In this document: piece after piece, positions 51,189 to 63,181 of the stretch
Numbering within the stretch: position 1 is the stretch's first letter
Layout of the letters: each line of letters opens with the position of its first letter
Notes under the pieces: model-generated
What the model saw: only the letters and a program-made list of their open reading frames with translations
Database searches by the model: none
Told to the model about the DNA's origin: nothing
Made by a program: the position numbers and the translations under genes
Assembly (NCBI RefSeq): GCF_026168515.1
Contig: NZ_CP093443.1
Coordinates: 1,798,001-1,862,000 of the forward strand
Origin: Brevibacterium spongiae
Lineage (GTDB): Bacteria > Actinomycetota > Actinomycetes > Actinomycetales > Brevibacteriaceae
Length of the DNA: 64,000 bases
Reading direction: 5' to 3'

Positions 51189-52091
51189 GTGCGTCTGCGA
51201 CTCGAGGTCCCCGCCACCTCGGCGAATCTGGGGCCAGGCTACGATTCCTTCGGCCTGGCCCTGGACATCGTCGACACACTCACCCTGACCGTCCACGATG
51301 CTCCGGTCGACCCGGCCTCCTGCGTCGAGGTCGTGGGGGAGGGGGCCGAGGCGCTGCCCCGGGACCGGACGCACCTGGTCATGCGGATCATCGGCGAGGT
51401 CCTCGCCGCGGAATTCCCCGACGCCGAGGCGGGACTCGCCGAACGCCTGAGCCTGCACTGCGTCAACCGGATCCCTCATTCGCGCGGACTCGGATCCTCA
51501 GCCGCGGCCGTCGTCGCCGGGATCGGCCTGGCCGCCGAGGTCGGTCGCGCGTTCACCGGTGCCGAACTCTCCCGTGACCGGGTCCTCGAACTCGCCACCG
51601 CGATCGAGGGGCACCCCGACAACGCCGCTCCGGCGATCTTCGGCGGGTTCACGATCTCCCTGCCGCAACCGGTCATGTCCTGGCAGGTTCCCGTGCGCAC
51701 CCTCGAGGCGGTCACGGTGCTCATCCCCGAGGTCCGTCTGGATACCGACGTCGCTCGCGGGCTCATCCCCGCGGCCATCGATCATGCGATCGCCGCTGAG
51801 AACTCTGCCCGGGCGGGACTGCTCGTCCACGGGCTGGGGACCGACGCCTCCGTGCTGTTCGAAGCCACACGCGATCAGCTCCATCAGGAGTTCCGTCGCA
51901 GCGCCTACCCCGAATCCATGTCGCTCGTCGATTCCCTGCGCGCACAGGGACTGCCGACAGTGGTGTCCGGTGCCGGCCCGACGGTGCTCGTCCTCGCCGA
52001 ACAGGTTCCCGACTCCGCAGTTCCGGCCGGGGTCACCGCCGTGAGAACCTCGATTGACCTCGGCGGATACCGGGTCAGTCGAGAAAATTGA
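51189..52091 (+). CDS. thrB: homoserine kinase
   Basis: A 300-residue GHMP kinase that phosphorylates homoserine. GHMP motif: SRGLGSSAAAVVAGIGLA. The N-terminus ATSANLGPGYDSFGLALD and VSGAGPTVLVLA near the end are family-typical. GTG start. Last gene of the lysA-hom-thrC-thrB run; rho follows with its own promoter. Confidence 0.95.
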   Translation: MRLRLEVPATSANLGPGYDSFGLALDIVDTLTLTVHDAPVDPASCVEVVGEGAEALPRDRTHLVMRIIGEVLAAEFPDAEAGLAERLSLHCVNRIPHSRGLGSSAAAVVAGIGLAAEVGRAFTGAELSRDRVLELATAIEGHPDNAAPAIFGGFTISLPQPVMSWQVPVRTLEAVTVLIPEVRLDTDVARGLIPAAIDHAIAAENSARAGLLVHGLGTDASVLFEATRDQLHQEFRRSAYPESMSLVDSLRAQGLPTVVSGAGPTVLVLAEQVPDSAVPAGVTAVRTSIDLGGYRVSREN

Positions 52092-52099
52092 GGAAACGA

Positions 52100-52129
52100 T
52101 TCGCAAGATCGTCTGCGAACAAGTAGACT
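52100..52129 (+). promoter_or_regulatory. rho promoter with inverted repeat
   Basis: TTCGCA (52100-52105), an 18-base spacer and TAGACT (52124-52129). TTCGCA is mirrored by TGCGAA at 52114-52119. The predicted leader is about 180 bases. Confidence 0.45.
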
Positions 52130-52183
52130 GTGAGTGTTCCGACAGTGCACGGCTTCCCGCTGTTCTTCACGGGTCCGTCGCCG

Positions 52184-52222
52184 ATGTCTTACATTCTGGA
52201 ACATCTCCTGCTCATTCTTTAG
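52184..52222 (+). CDS. possible 12-residue leader peptide of rho
   Basis: ATG 52184 opens a frame encoding MSYILEHLLLIL, seven of whose 12 residues are Leu or Ile. Its TAG stop is at 52220-52222, inside the descending arm of the hairpin at 52207-52226, so a ribosome on it would block that hairpin. The ribosome site is weak. It may be chance. Confidence 0.3.
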   Translation: MSYILEHLLLIL

Positions 52223-52234
52223 CAGGTTTTCTTT
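52207..52234 (+). terminator. terminator-like hairpin in the rho leader
   Basis: CCTGCT (52207-52212) pairs with AGCAGG (52221-52226) and is followed by TTTTCTTT (52227-52234). It lies about 80 bases before rho, suggesting attenuation. U-runs are rare elsewhere in this window's terminators. Confidence 0.5.
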
Positions 52235-52315
52235 CACAACGCACCGTCAATGGTGTTTCCGTCGCCGTGAGCAAACGGCACATGCCGCACGGCCGAAAGA
52301 GGGAGAAAGACCTTC

Positions 52316-54424
<2,109 letters not shown>

Positions 54425-54425
54425 G

Positions 54426-55502
54426 ATGGCCGACGACACCCTCACGGCCAGTGTCAGCGCACTGCTCGATGAGCATGCGCGGGTGCAGGAGGAACTCTCC
54501 GACCCCGCAGTGCACGCTGATGCCGGCCGGGCCAAGAAGCTGACCAGGCGGTACGCGGAGCTCGAACGAGTCGCCGCGGCCGCCCGCCGCTTCGCCCAGC
54601 TCGAGGCCGACCATGCCGCCGCTGTGGAACTGGCCGAGGACGACGCCGACTTCGCCGCGGAGGCCTCACGCCTGTCCGCGGAGATGGAGTCCGTCGAGGG
54701 TGAGCTCAAGGACCTGCTCGTCCCCAGCGACCCCGATGACGCACGCGATGCGATCATCGAGATCAAAGCAGGGGAGGGCGGCGACGAATCCGCGCTGTTC
54801 GCCGGCGACCTGCTGCGCATGTACCAGCGGTGGATCGACTCACGGGGCTGGTCGAGCCAGATTCTCGACGCCACGCACTCCGACCTCGGCGGGTACAAAG
54901 ACGTGAGCATGGCCGTCAAGGCCAAAGACGAAGGCGCCTACGGCTGGGTGAAATTCGAAGGCGGCGTCCACCGGGTCCAGCGTGTGCCCGTCACCGAATC
55001 CCAAGGACGCATCCACACCTCTGCCGCCGGAGTGCTCGTCTTCCCTGAAGTCGATGAACCCGAAGAGATCCAACTCGATGACCATGATCTGCGCATCGAC
55101 GTCTACCGGTCATCGGGACCGGGCGGGCAGTCCGTGAACACCACCGACTCGGCCGTGCGCATCACCCACCTGCCAACCGGCATCACCGCCAGCTGCCAGA
55201 ACGAGAAGTCTCAGCTGCAGAACAAGGACGCGGCCATGCGCATGCTCCGCGCCCGGATCCTGGCCAGACAGGCCGAGGAAGCCGCCGCCGAAGCGGCCGA
55301 CATCCGTCGCTCCCAGGTCCGCACAGTCGACCGGTCCGAGCGGATCAGAACCTATAACTTTCCGGAGAATCGGATCACCGACCACCGCACGGGATACAAG
55401 GCCTACAACCTCGACCACGTGCTCGCCGGCGACCTCGACCCCGTCATCGGCTCCTGCCGGGAAGCGGACAAGGCCGCACGGCTCGACGCACTGGGGGACT
55501 GA
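54426..55502 (+). CDS. prfA: peptide chain release factor 1
   Basis: A 358-residue class I release factor recognising UAA and UAG. The GGQ motif is at 233-235 ([16 protein letters not shown]) and the stop-reading tripeptide PVT at 188-190 ([14 protein letters not shown]). The ATG is one base after the rho stop. prmC, which methylates the GGQ glutamine, follows. Confidence 0.97.
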   Translation: MADDTLTASVSALLDEHARVQEELSDPAVHADAGRAKKLTRRYAELERVAAAARRFAQLEADHAAAVELAEDDADFAAEASRLSAEMESVEGELKDLLVPSDPDDARDAIIEIKAGEGGDESALFAGDLLRMYQRWIDSRGWSSQILDATHSDLGGYKDVSMAVKAKDEGAYGWVKFEGGVHRVQRVPVTESQGRIHTSAAGVLVFPEVDEPEEIQLDDHDLRIDVYRSSGPGGQSVNTTDSAVRITHLPTGITASCQNEKSQLQNKDAAMRMLRARILARQAEEAAAEAADIRRSQVRTVDRSERIRTYNFPENRITDHRTGYKAYNLDHVLAGDLDPVIGSCREADKAARLDALGD

Positions 55503-55527
55503 GCTGAACACCGTCACACCCGCGCCC

Positions 55528-56406
55528 GTGAATGACGTCCTGCGCGGCGGCATCAGACTGCTCGCCGAGGCGGGAGTCCCCACCCCCGAGGCGGACGCCG
55601 CCGAACTGCTCGCCCATGCCTGGCACATCGACCGGACGAACCTGAGCCGGCGTCGGCTCTTCGACGAGAATGTGCCCGCAGACACGACCGCGGAATTCGC
55701 CCGACTCTGCGAACAGCGACGGCAGCGGATCCCGCTCCAACATCTCACCGGCATCGCCCACTTCCGACATCTCGAGCTGCGCGTGGGACCCGGAGTGTTC
55801 GTGCCCCGACCGGAGACCGAACTGCTCGCCGGAGCGGCGCTCGACGAGCTCTCCGCCCACCACGGAGACCGACGACCGTTCGTCATCGATCTGTGCTCGG
55901 GATCAGGTGCGATCACCCTGTCCGTGGCGACCGAATACGACGGAGTCGACGTGCTCGGCGTCGAACGCGAGGCCGATGCCCTCGAATGGGCACGGATGAA
56001 CCTCGAGCAGCGCCGCCTCGGCGATTCGAGCATCGAATTCATCCGCGGCGACGCCACGACCTTCGCCCGTGAACGACCGGAGCTGCGCGGACTTGCCGAT
56101 ATCGTGGTGACAAATCCTCCCTATGTTCCGAACGCGGCGATTCCCCGCGATCCCGAGGTCGCAGAGCACGACCCCTCCGCCGCTCTCTACGGGGGCGACA
56201 CCGGCCTGGAAGTGCCTGCGCTCATCATCGACCAGGCAACGGAGCTGCTGCGAGTCGGGGGACTCTTCCTCATGGAACACAGCGAAGAGCAAGGTGCCGG
56301 GGTGCGCGAACTGATCGCCGAGACGGCCAGCCTGAACGATGCCGTCACGTACCAGGACTACACTGGACGCGACCGCTTCACGGCGGCACGCCGAGCACAG
56401 CAGTAG
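55528..56406 (+). CDS. prmC: release factor glutamine N5-methyltransferase
   Basis: A 292-residue SAM-dependent methyltransferase with VIDLCSGSGAITLSVA (SAM site) and NPPY at 196-199 (VTNPPYVPN). It modifies Gln235 of RF1 next door. GTG 55528 is the usual start and has no clear ribosome site. CTG 55504 in frame is preceded by GGGGGA at good spacing and may be used. Confidence 0.94.
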   Translation: MNDVLRGGIRLLAEAGVPTPEADAAELLAHAWHIDRTNLSRRRLFDENVPADTTAEFARLCEQRRQRIPLQHLTGIAHFRHLELRVGPGVFVPRPETELLAGAALDELSAHHGDRRPFVIDLCSGSGAITLSVATEYDGVDVLGVEREADALEWARMNLEQRRLGDSSIEFIRGDATTFARERPELRGLADIVVTNPPYVPNAAIPRDPEVAEHDPSAALYGGDTGLEVPALIIDQATELLRVGGLFLMEHSEEQGAGVRELIAETASLNDAVTYQDYTGRDRFTAARRAQQ

Positions 56407-56478
56407 ATTTCGGTGAGCATGCGGCGACCGCTCAGCGCCGCCCGACCCGCAGCCCAAGAGATTCGAAACGGAGAACTT

Positions 56479-57129
56479 GTGTCGAGACGATTCGACGTCA
56501 CCCAAGCCGACATCCGCGACCTCGTCTTCGACGAGTGCGCCCGCGTCGTCGACACAGGCAACCTTCTCGTCATTCCCACCGACACCGTCTACGGGATCGC
56601 CGCGGACGCGTTCAGCGCTTCGGCCGTCGCGGCACTGCTTGCGGCGAAGGGCCGCGGACGGAACATGCCCCCGCCGGTGCTCGTTCCTCGTTCGGAGACG
56701 GTCTTCGGCCTCGTCGACGGCGTCGACGAAACGCTGCTGGCGCTCACCTCTCGGTTCTGGCCCGGGCCGCTGACGATCATCGCCAGTGCCCAGCCCTCAT
56801 TGGACTGGGACCTCGGTGACACACACGGAACCGTGGCGGTGCGGATGCCTGATGACGAATACGCTCTGGCGCTGTTGGGCCGCACCGGGCCGCTTGCGGT
56901 CTCGAGTGCGAACATCTCCGGACGGCCCGCAGCGACGAACGCCGATGAGGCTCAGGAGATGCTCGGCGACGACGTCGACATCTACGTCGATGGGGGAGCG
57001 CGGGAGTCGGGGATGTCCTCGACCATCGTCGACCTCAGCGGCGACGTCCCGCGCATCGTCCGACGCGGACCGATCGATGCAGAGGAACTGCGCGAGATCG
57101 TCCCCGACCTCATCGACCTGGACGGCTGA
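56479..57129 (+). CDS. L-threonylcarbamoyladenylate synthase (YrdC/Sua5 family)
   Basis: A 216-residue YrdC-domain protein that makes threonylcarbamoyl-AMP for tRNA t6A. Motifs: LVIPTDTVYGIAADAF, KGRGRNMPPPVLV, FWPGPLTII, VAVRMPDD and AVSSANISG. GTG 56479 has GGAGA at good distance; the frame runs on to 56413. prmC-sua5-wecA order is common in actinobacteria. Short (TsaC-like) form without the Sua5 C-terminal domain. Confidence 0.93.
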   Translation: MSRRFDVTQADIRDLVFDECARVVDTGNLLVIPTDTVYGIAADAFSASAVAALLAAKGRGRNMPPPVLVPRSETVFGLVDGVDETLLALTSRFWPGPLTIIASAQPSLDWDLGDTHGTVAVRMPDDEYALALLGRTGPLAVSSANISGRPAATNADEAQEMLGDDVDIYVDGGARESGMSSTIVDLSGDVPRIVRRGPIDAEELREIVPDLIDLDG

Positions 57130-58239
57130 GTGCGCGCCTACCTCTTCATCCTCCTGGTCTCCGCCCTCGTGGCGTACCTGCTGACGCCGATGGTCAAGCG
57201 GGTCGCCGAACGAGGACGGATCTTCTCACCCCTGCGTGCCAGGGACGTGCATTCGGTGCCCACCCCGAGGTTGGGCGGAGTCGCGATGTTCGGCGGGCTG
57301 GCCGCCGGGCTCGTGTTCGCATCCCAGATGCCGTTCCTGCAGCGGATCTTCGTCGACATGGGGCCCATCATGGGCGTCGCCGGAGCCGCTGCTCTGCTCT
57401 GCCTGCTCGGAGTCATCGACGACATCTGGGATCTGCACTGGATGGCGAAGTTGGCGGGGCAGGCACTGGCAGCCGGCTTCATGGCCATCAAGGGCGTCGC
57501 ACTGCTGTCCATCCCCTTCGGCGGCGTCATCATCGGCTCTCCCCGTATGTCCATCATCATCACCGTGCTCGTGGTCCTCGTCACCATCAACGCAGTGAAC
57601 TTCGTCGACGGGCTCGACGGGCTGGCCGCCGGTGTCGTCGCCATCGGCGGCAGCGCCTTCTTCATCTACTCGTACTGGCTGGCTCGCGATGCCTCCCCCG
57701 AGTCATACGCGAACCTCGCCTCACTCATCATTGCGATCCTCGTCGGCGCCTGCCTCGGCTTCCTGCCGCACAACTTCAACCCTGCCCGCATCTTCATGGG
57801 CGACTCCGGGTCGATGCTCATCGGACTGCTTCTGGCGGCCTCGACGATCAGAGTCACCGGCCAGGTCGACCCTGCCCTCATCGGGCAGGAGCGTGCCTTT
57901 GCGACCTTCATGCCGATCATCCTGCCCGTCGCAGTGATGTTCCTGCCGCTGCTCGATCTCGGCCTGGCTGTCGTCCGCCGTCTGCGGGCCGGGCAGTCGC
58001 CGTTCTCCGCGGATGCCAAACACCTCCACCACCGGATGCTGCGCCTCGGGCACTCACACGCCCGCGCGGTCCTCATCCTCTACACCTGGACGGCGCTCAT
58101 CGCCTTCGGATCCGTGCTGCTGCTCTTCCGCGGGTGGGTGTTCGTCGGCTGCGTCATCGGCGGACTCGCCGCCGTGACTCTGATCTTCACCTTCTACCCC
58201 CTGCGAATGCGCCAGAAAGCCAGAGAGGAAATCTCGTGA
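57130..58239 (+). CDS. UDP-GlcNAc:undecaprenyl-phosphate phosphotransferase, WecA-like
   Basis: A 369-residue membrane enzyme of the MraY/WecA family with about ten helices. Motifs: PTPRLGGVAMFGG, GVIDDIWDLHW (Mg site), NFVDGLDGLAAG and FMGDSGSMLIG, plus a HLHHRMLRLGHS cytoplasmic loop typical of WecA/TagO. It starts wall polymer or arabinogalactan-like linker synthesis on the inner face. GTG directly after the previous stop. Confidence 0.92.
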   Translation: MRAYLFILLVSALVAYLLTPMVKRVAERGRIFSPLRARDVHSVPTPRLGGVAMFGGLAAGLVFASQMPFLQRIFVDMGPIMGVAGAAALLCLLGVIDDIWDLHWMAKLAGQALAAGFMAIKGVALLSIPFGGVIIGSPRMSIIITVLVVLVTINAVNFVDGLDGLAAGVVAIGGSAFFIYSYWLARDASPESYANLASLIIAILVGACLGFLPHNFNPARIFMGDSGSMLIGLLLAASTIRVTGQVDPALIGQERAFATFMPIILPVAVMFLPLLDLGLAVVRRLRAGQSPFSADAKHLHHRMLRLGHSHARAVLILYTWTALIAFGSVLLLFRGWVFVGCVIGGLAAVTLIFTFYPLRMRQKAREEIS

Positions 58240-58679
58240 CTGATCCGTCCCGTCCCGAAACCGAAGTCGAAGCCGCCTGGACCCGGGTCTGGAGGACGCT
58301 GCTCATCCGCGGCGTCATCCTCGTCATCGTCGTGGCCGTCCTCGGCATGGGCATCGGATGGCTCGTCTCGGGCACCCCCGGACTCGTTGGGGGCGCCGTC
58401 GGCGGGGGACTGGCCGCGGTGTTCATCATCGTCACCTTGGTCATCATGTACTTCGGACGCAATATGGGGCTGACGGCAATCGCCGGATTCCTCGGTATGG
58501 GCTTCCTGTTCAAGGCGTTCATCTTCATGATCGTCATCTGGCGGATCAAGGATGCGACATGGCTTGACGGGACGGTCGCCTTCTTCACGATCGTGATCGC
58601 CGTCATCGGCTCCTCGCTGGTCGAAGCGCTGACCGTCGTCAAGGGACGGGTTCCCTATGTCGACCCGGAGGCGAAATGA
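58236..58679 (+). CDS. AtpI-like membrane protein
   Basis: A 147-residue protein with four helices (VILVIVVAVLGMGIGWLVSG first), in the AtpI position just before atpB. AtpI helps c-ring assembly or Mg supply in other bacteria. GTG 58236 (GGAA upstream) overlaps the wecA-like stop by four bases. The frame is open upstream inside that gene. Sequence similarity to AtpI is weak; position is the main clue. Confidence 0.65.
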   Translation: MTDPSRPETEVEAAWTRVWRTLLIRGVILVIVVAVLGMGIGWLVSGTPGLVGGAVGGGLAAVFIIVTLVIMYFGRNMGLTAIAGFLGMGFLFKAFIFMIVIWRIKDATWLDGTVAFFTIVIAVIGSSLVEALTVVKGRVPYVDPEAK

Positions 58680-58793
58680 CTCATTGACGCACGCGTCTCA
58701 GTCCTGCCGGGCTGATGCACAGGGCACGTTCCGACTCGAATGACGTGTCGTATAAAATCATTGACATAAATTGCACAGACAAGCCTGATGAAT

Positions 58794-58823
58794 TTGTCGG
58801 CGACTCTCTACAGTTGGTAGAGT
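58794..58823 (+). promoter_or_regulatory. atp operon promoter with inverted repeat
   Basis: TTGTCG (58794-58799), an 18-base spacer and TAGAGT (58818-58823). CTCTAC (58806-58811) and GTAGAG (58817-58822) form an inverted repeat over the -10. A second possible -35 (TTGACA, 58761) and a TATAAA (58751) lie upstream. A weak AGGGCG/CGCCCT hairpin with TTT follows at about 58836-58854. Nothing else was seen in 58680-58940. Confidence 0.5.
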
Positions 58824-58940
58824 AGACCCGGTGCCAGGGCGGATATTCGCCCTTTGTCGCTCCTGAACCTCATGCCTCGCCTTCAGAGCGGGGCCAGGCC
58901 AGGCCATCAGGGCCCTTGACCATGGGAGAGTAGTAAAAAC

Positions 58941-59753
58941 GTGGGAACACTCAACGCCGCGAATACAACAGACATTGCTGCTGAAGGCGGCTTCCACGCT
59001 CCTTCGATGGCTGAGTTCTTTCCAGCCTCGTTCCTCTTCGAGGGCACCCCGTTCGAAATGAACCGCGTGATGCTCATCCGCATCATCGCCACCGTCGCCG
59101 TCGTCATCCTGCTGGCCGTCTGGGCCAAGCGCATGAAGCTCATCCCGAGCCGCTTCCAGTCGAGCATGGAGCTCGCCATGGAGTTCGTGACCGTCGGCAT
59201 CGCCGAGGACACGATGGGCAAAGACAAGGCAAAGAAGTTCATGCCGCTCATCGTGGCGATCTTCTTCGGCATCCTCTTCTGGAACGTCACGAAGCTCATT
59301 CCGTTCCTCAACATGCCGGGCACCGGCGTCATCGGCATGCCGATCGTCCTCACGCTCGTCGTGTACGTGACCTATCACTGGGCCGGCATCGCCGAGAAAG
59401 GCCTCGGCCGCTACCTCAAGGATTCGCTCATCCTGCCCGGTGTGCCGCCGGCGATGCACATCCTGCTCATCCCGATCGAGTTCATCACGAAGTTCGTCAC
59501 CCAGCCGTTCACGCTGGCGATCCGACTCTTCGCCAACATGATGGTGGGCCACCTCCTGCTCGTCCTCTGCTTCTCCGCAACGAGCTTCTTCCTCTTCGAC
59601 GCCTCGAACGGATTCCAGTTCTTCGGCATCGTCACCTTCGCCGGCGGCTTCTTCGTGTTCATCCTCGAGATGCTCATCGTCGTGCTGCAGGCCTACATCT
59701 TCGCTCTTCTGTCCTGTGTCTACATCAATGCCGCGATCTCTGACGAACACTGA
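58941..59753 (+). CDS. atpB: ATP synthase F0 subunit a
   Basis: A 270-residue integral membrane subunit forming the proton half-channels. The essential arginine is R195 in LAIRLFANMMVGHLLL. Helices and FEMNRVMLIRIIATV near the start fit the family. GTG start, with a distant GGGAGAG. Confidence 0.96.
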   Translation: MGTLNAANTTDIAAEGGFHAPSMAEFFPASFLFEGTPFEMNRVMLIRIIATVAVVILLAVWAKRMKLIPSRFQSSMELAMEFVTVGIAEDTMGKDKAKKFMPLIVAIFFGILFWNVTKLIPFLNMPGTGVIGMPIVLTLVVYVTYHWAGIAEKGLGRYLKDSLILPGVPPAMHILLIPIEFITKFVTQPFTLAIRLFANMMVGHLLLVLCFSATSFFLFDASNGFQFFGIVTFAGGFFVFILEMLIVVLQAYIFALLSCVYINAAISDEH

Positions 59754-59817
59754 GACCGCACCCAGATCCGTAACTCACGAGTTGCACGGTCGGGCCAACC
59801 ACCCGGCTTCATTATGA

Positions 59818-60057
<240 letters not shown>

Positions 60058-60076
60058 TCGCGAAGAGGACTGAAAG

Positions 60077-60628
60077 ATGACTCCAGTAACCATCGTGGCG
60101 TCCGCGGAGAACCCGCTTCTCCCCGCGCTGTACGACATCATCTGGAGTGCCGTTTGCCTGCTGATCGTCTTCCTGGTCGTTTGGAAGTACGTCCTCCCGG
60201 CTTTCAATAAGACTCTGGACGAGCGCGCCGAGCGCATCCAGGGTGGCATTGAGAAAGCCGAGAAGGTGCAAGCCGAAGCCGATCAGGCTCTGGCCGAATA
60301 TCAGAAGCAGCTCGCCGACGGTCGTGCAGAGGCTGCACGACTGCGCGCCGAGGCTCAGGAAGAAGGCGCTCAGATCATCGCCGATATGAAGGCGCAGGCT
60401 CACTCCGAGGCTGACCGCATCATCGCATCGGCTCAGAACCAGATCGACGCCGAACGCCAGGCCGCCATGGTGCAGCTTCGTTCGGAGGTCGGTTCGCTGG
60501 CCACGGACCTGGCTTCGCGCATCGTCGGCGAATCCCTCGCCGATGACCAGCGTTCAGCGAACGTGGTCGATCGCTTCATCTCCGATCTCGAGTCCGAATC
60601 CTCCGGCCAGCCGGTCAAGGGGGCGTGA
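60077..60628 (+). CDS. atpF: ATP synthase F0 subunit b
   Basis: A 183-residue peripheral stalk subunit: one membrane helix (about residues 15-37, YDIIWSAVCLLIVFLVVWKY) and a long Ala/Glu/Gln-rich coiled coil. Its stop overlaps atpH by four bases (ATGA). Confidence 0.96.
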   Translation: MTPVTIVASAENPLLPALYDIIWSAVCLLIVFLVVWKYVLPAFNKTLDERAERIQGGIEKAEKVQAEADQALAEYQKQLADGRAEAARLRAEAQEEGAQIIADMKAQAHSEADRIIASAQNQIDAERQAAMVQLRSEVGSLATDLASRIVGESLADDQRSANVVDRFISDLESESSGQPVKGA

Positions 60629-61434
60629 TGCTCCAGTCGAGCAGATTGTCCCTGCAGGCCGTCCTGGAGACCGCGAACTCCGAGATCTCCGGGGGAGACC
60701 CGCGAGAGATCGGCGAAGGCACTCTGGCTGTGGTCGGAGTTCTCGCTGAGAACCTCGCACTGCGCAAGGCCCTGGCGGATTCGTCCGAATCGGCCGAGAG
60801 GAAGCAGCAGCTGCTGCGGACTCTGTTCTCGACTCGGACCACGGACGCGGTCCTGCGGATCAGCGACGAGGCCGTCGGCCGTCGCTGGGCCCGGACCCAG
60901 GACCTGGTCACCAGCCTGGAGGTCGCCGGTGTCACGGCGATCGCCGCGGCCGCTCAGAGCAGCGGTCAGCTCGGCCAGGTCGAAGAGGAGATCTTCCGCT
61001 TCGCGCGTCTGCTGGAATCCAACCACGAGCTGTCCCGGGCACTCGATTCGCAGGCCGACGCCGAGAGCAAACGTGTTCTCGTCTCAGACCTGCTGTCGGG
61101 CAAGGCTCAGCCTGACACCATCCGATTGGTCGAGCAGGCCGCACTGCACCCGCGCGGACTCCGCGTGGCGAAGGCTCTTGACCAGTACAGCGACATCCTC
61201 GCAGCCCGGCAGCAGCGCTCGGTTGCAGACGTCACCGTGGCCAAGCCGCTGAGCGAGTCCCAGACCGAACGGCTGCAGGCAGCACTGTCGGCCAGCTATG
61301 GTCGCGAACTCGTCCTCAATGTCCAGGTCGATCCCGAGGTCATCGGGGGAGTCCGGGTTCAGGTCGGCGACGAGATGATGAACTCGACCGTGGCCGATCG
61401 ACTGGCCGATGTGCAGCGCAAGCTCGCAGGTTGA
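60625..61434 (+). CDS. atpH: ATP synthase F1 subunit delta
   Basis: A 269-residue delta subunit, the long form usual in Corynebacterium and Streptomyces (about 270), not the b-delta fusion of mycobacteria. The C-terminal signature VQVDPEVIGGVRVQVGDEMM is clear. It joins F1 to the b stalk. Confidence 0.95.
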   Translation: MMLQSSRLSLQAVLETANSEISGGDPREIGEGTLAVVGVLAENLALRKALADSSESAERKQQLLRTLFSTRTTDAVLRISDEAVGRRWARTQDLVTSLEVAGVTAIAAAAQSSGQLGQVEEEIFRFARLLESNHELSRALDSQADAESKRVLVSDLLSGKAQPDTIRLVEQAALHPRGLRVAKALDQYSDILAARQQRSVADVTVAKPLSESQTERLQAALSASYGRELVLNVQVDPEVIGGVRVQVGDEMMNSTVADRLADVQRKLAG

Positions 61435-61515
61435 CACTAGTGGCCGGCTTCTCCGGCATAGGCGGCCCACCGGTCGTCGGACGCAAGATTTGAGAAAAGG
61501 AAGCAGGGAAACCAG

Positions 61516-63150
<1,635 letters not shown>

Positions 63151-63181
63151 ACCTGTTCCGTAACGGCGAAAGGAAGAACTG

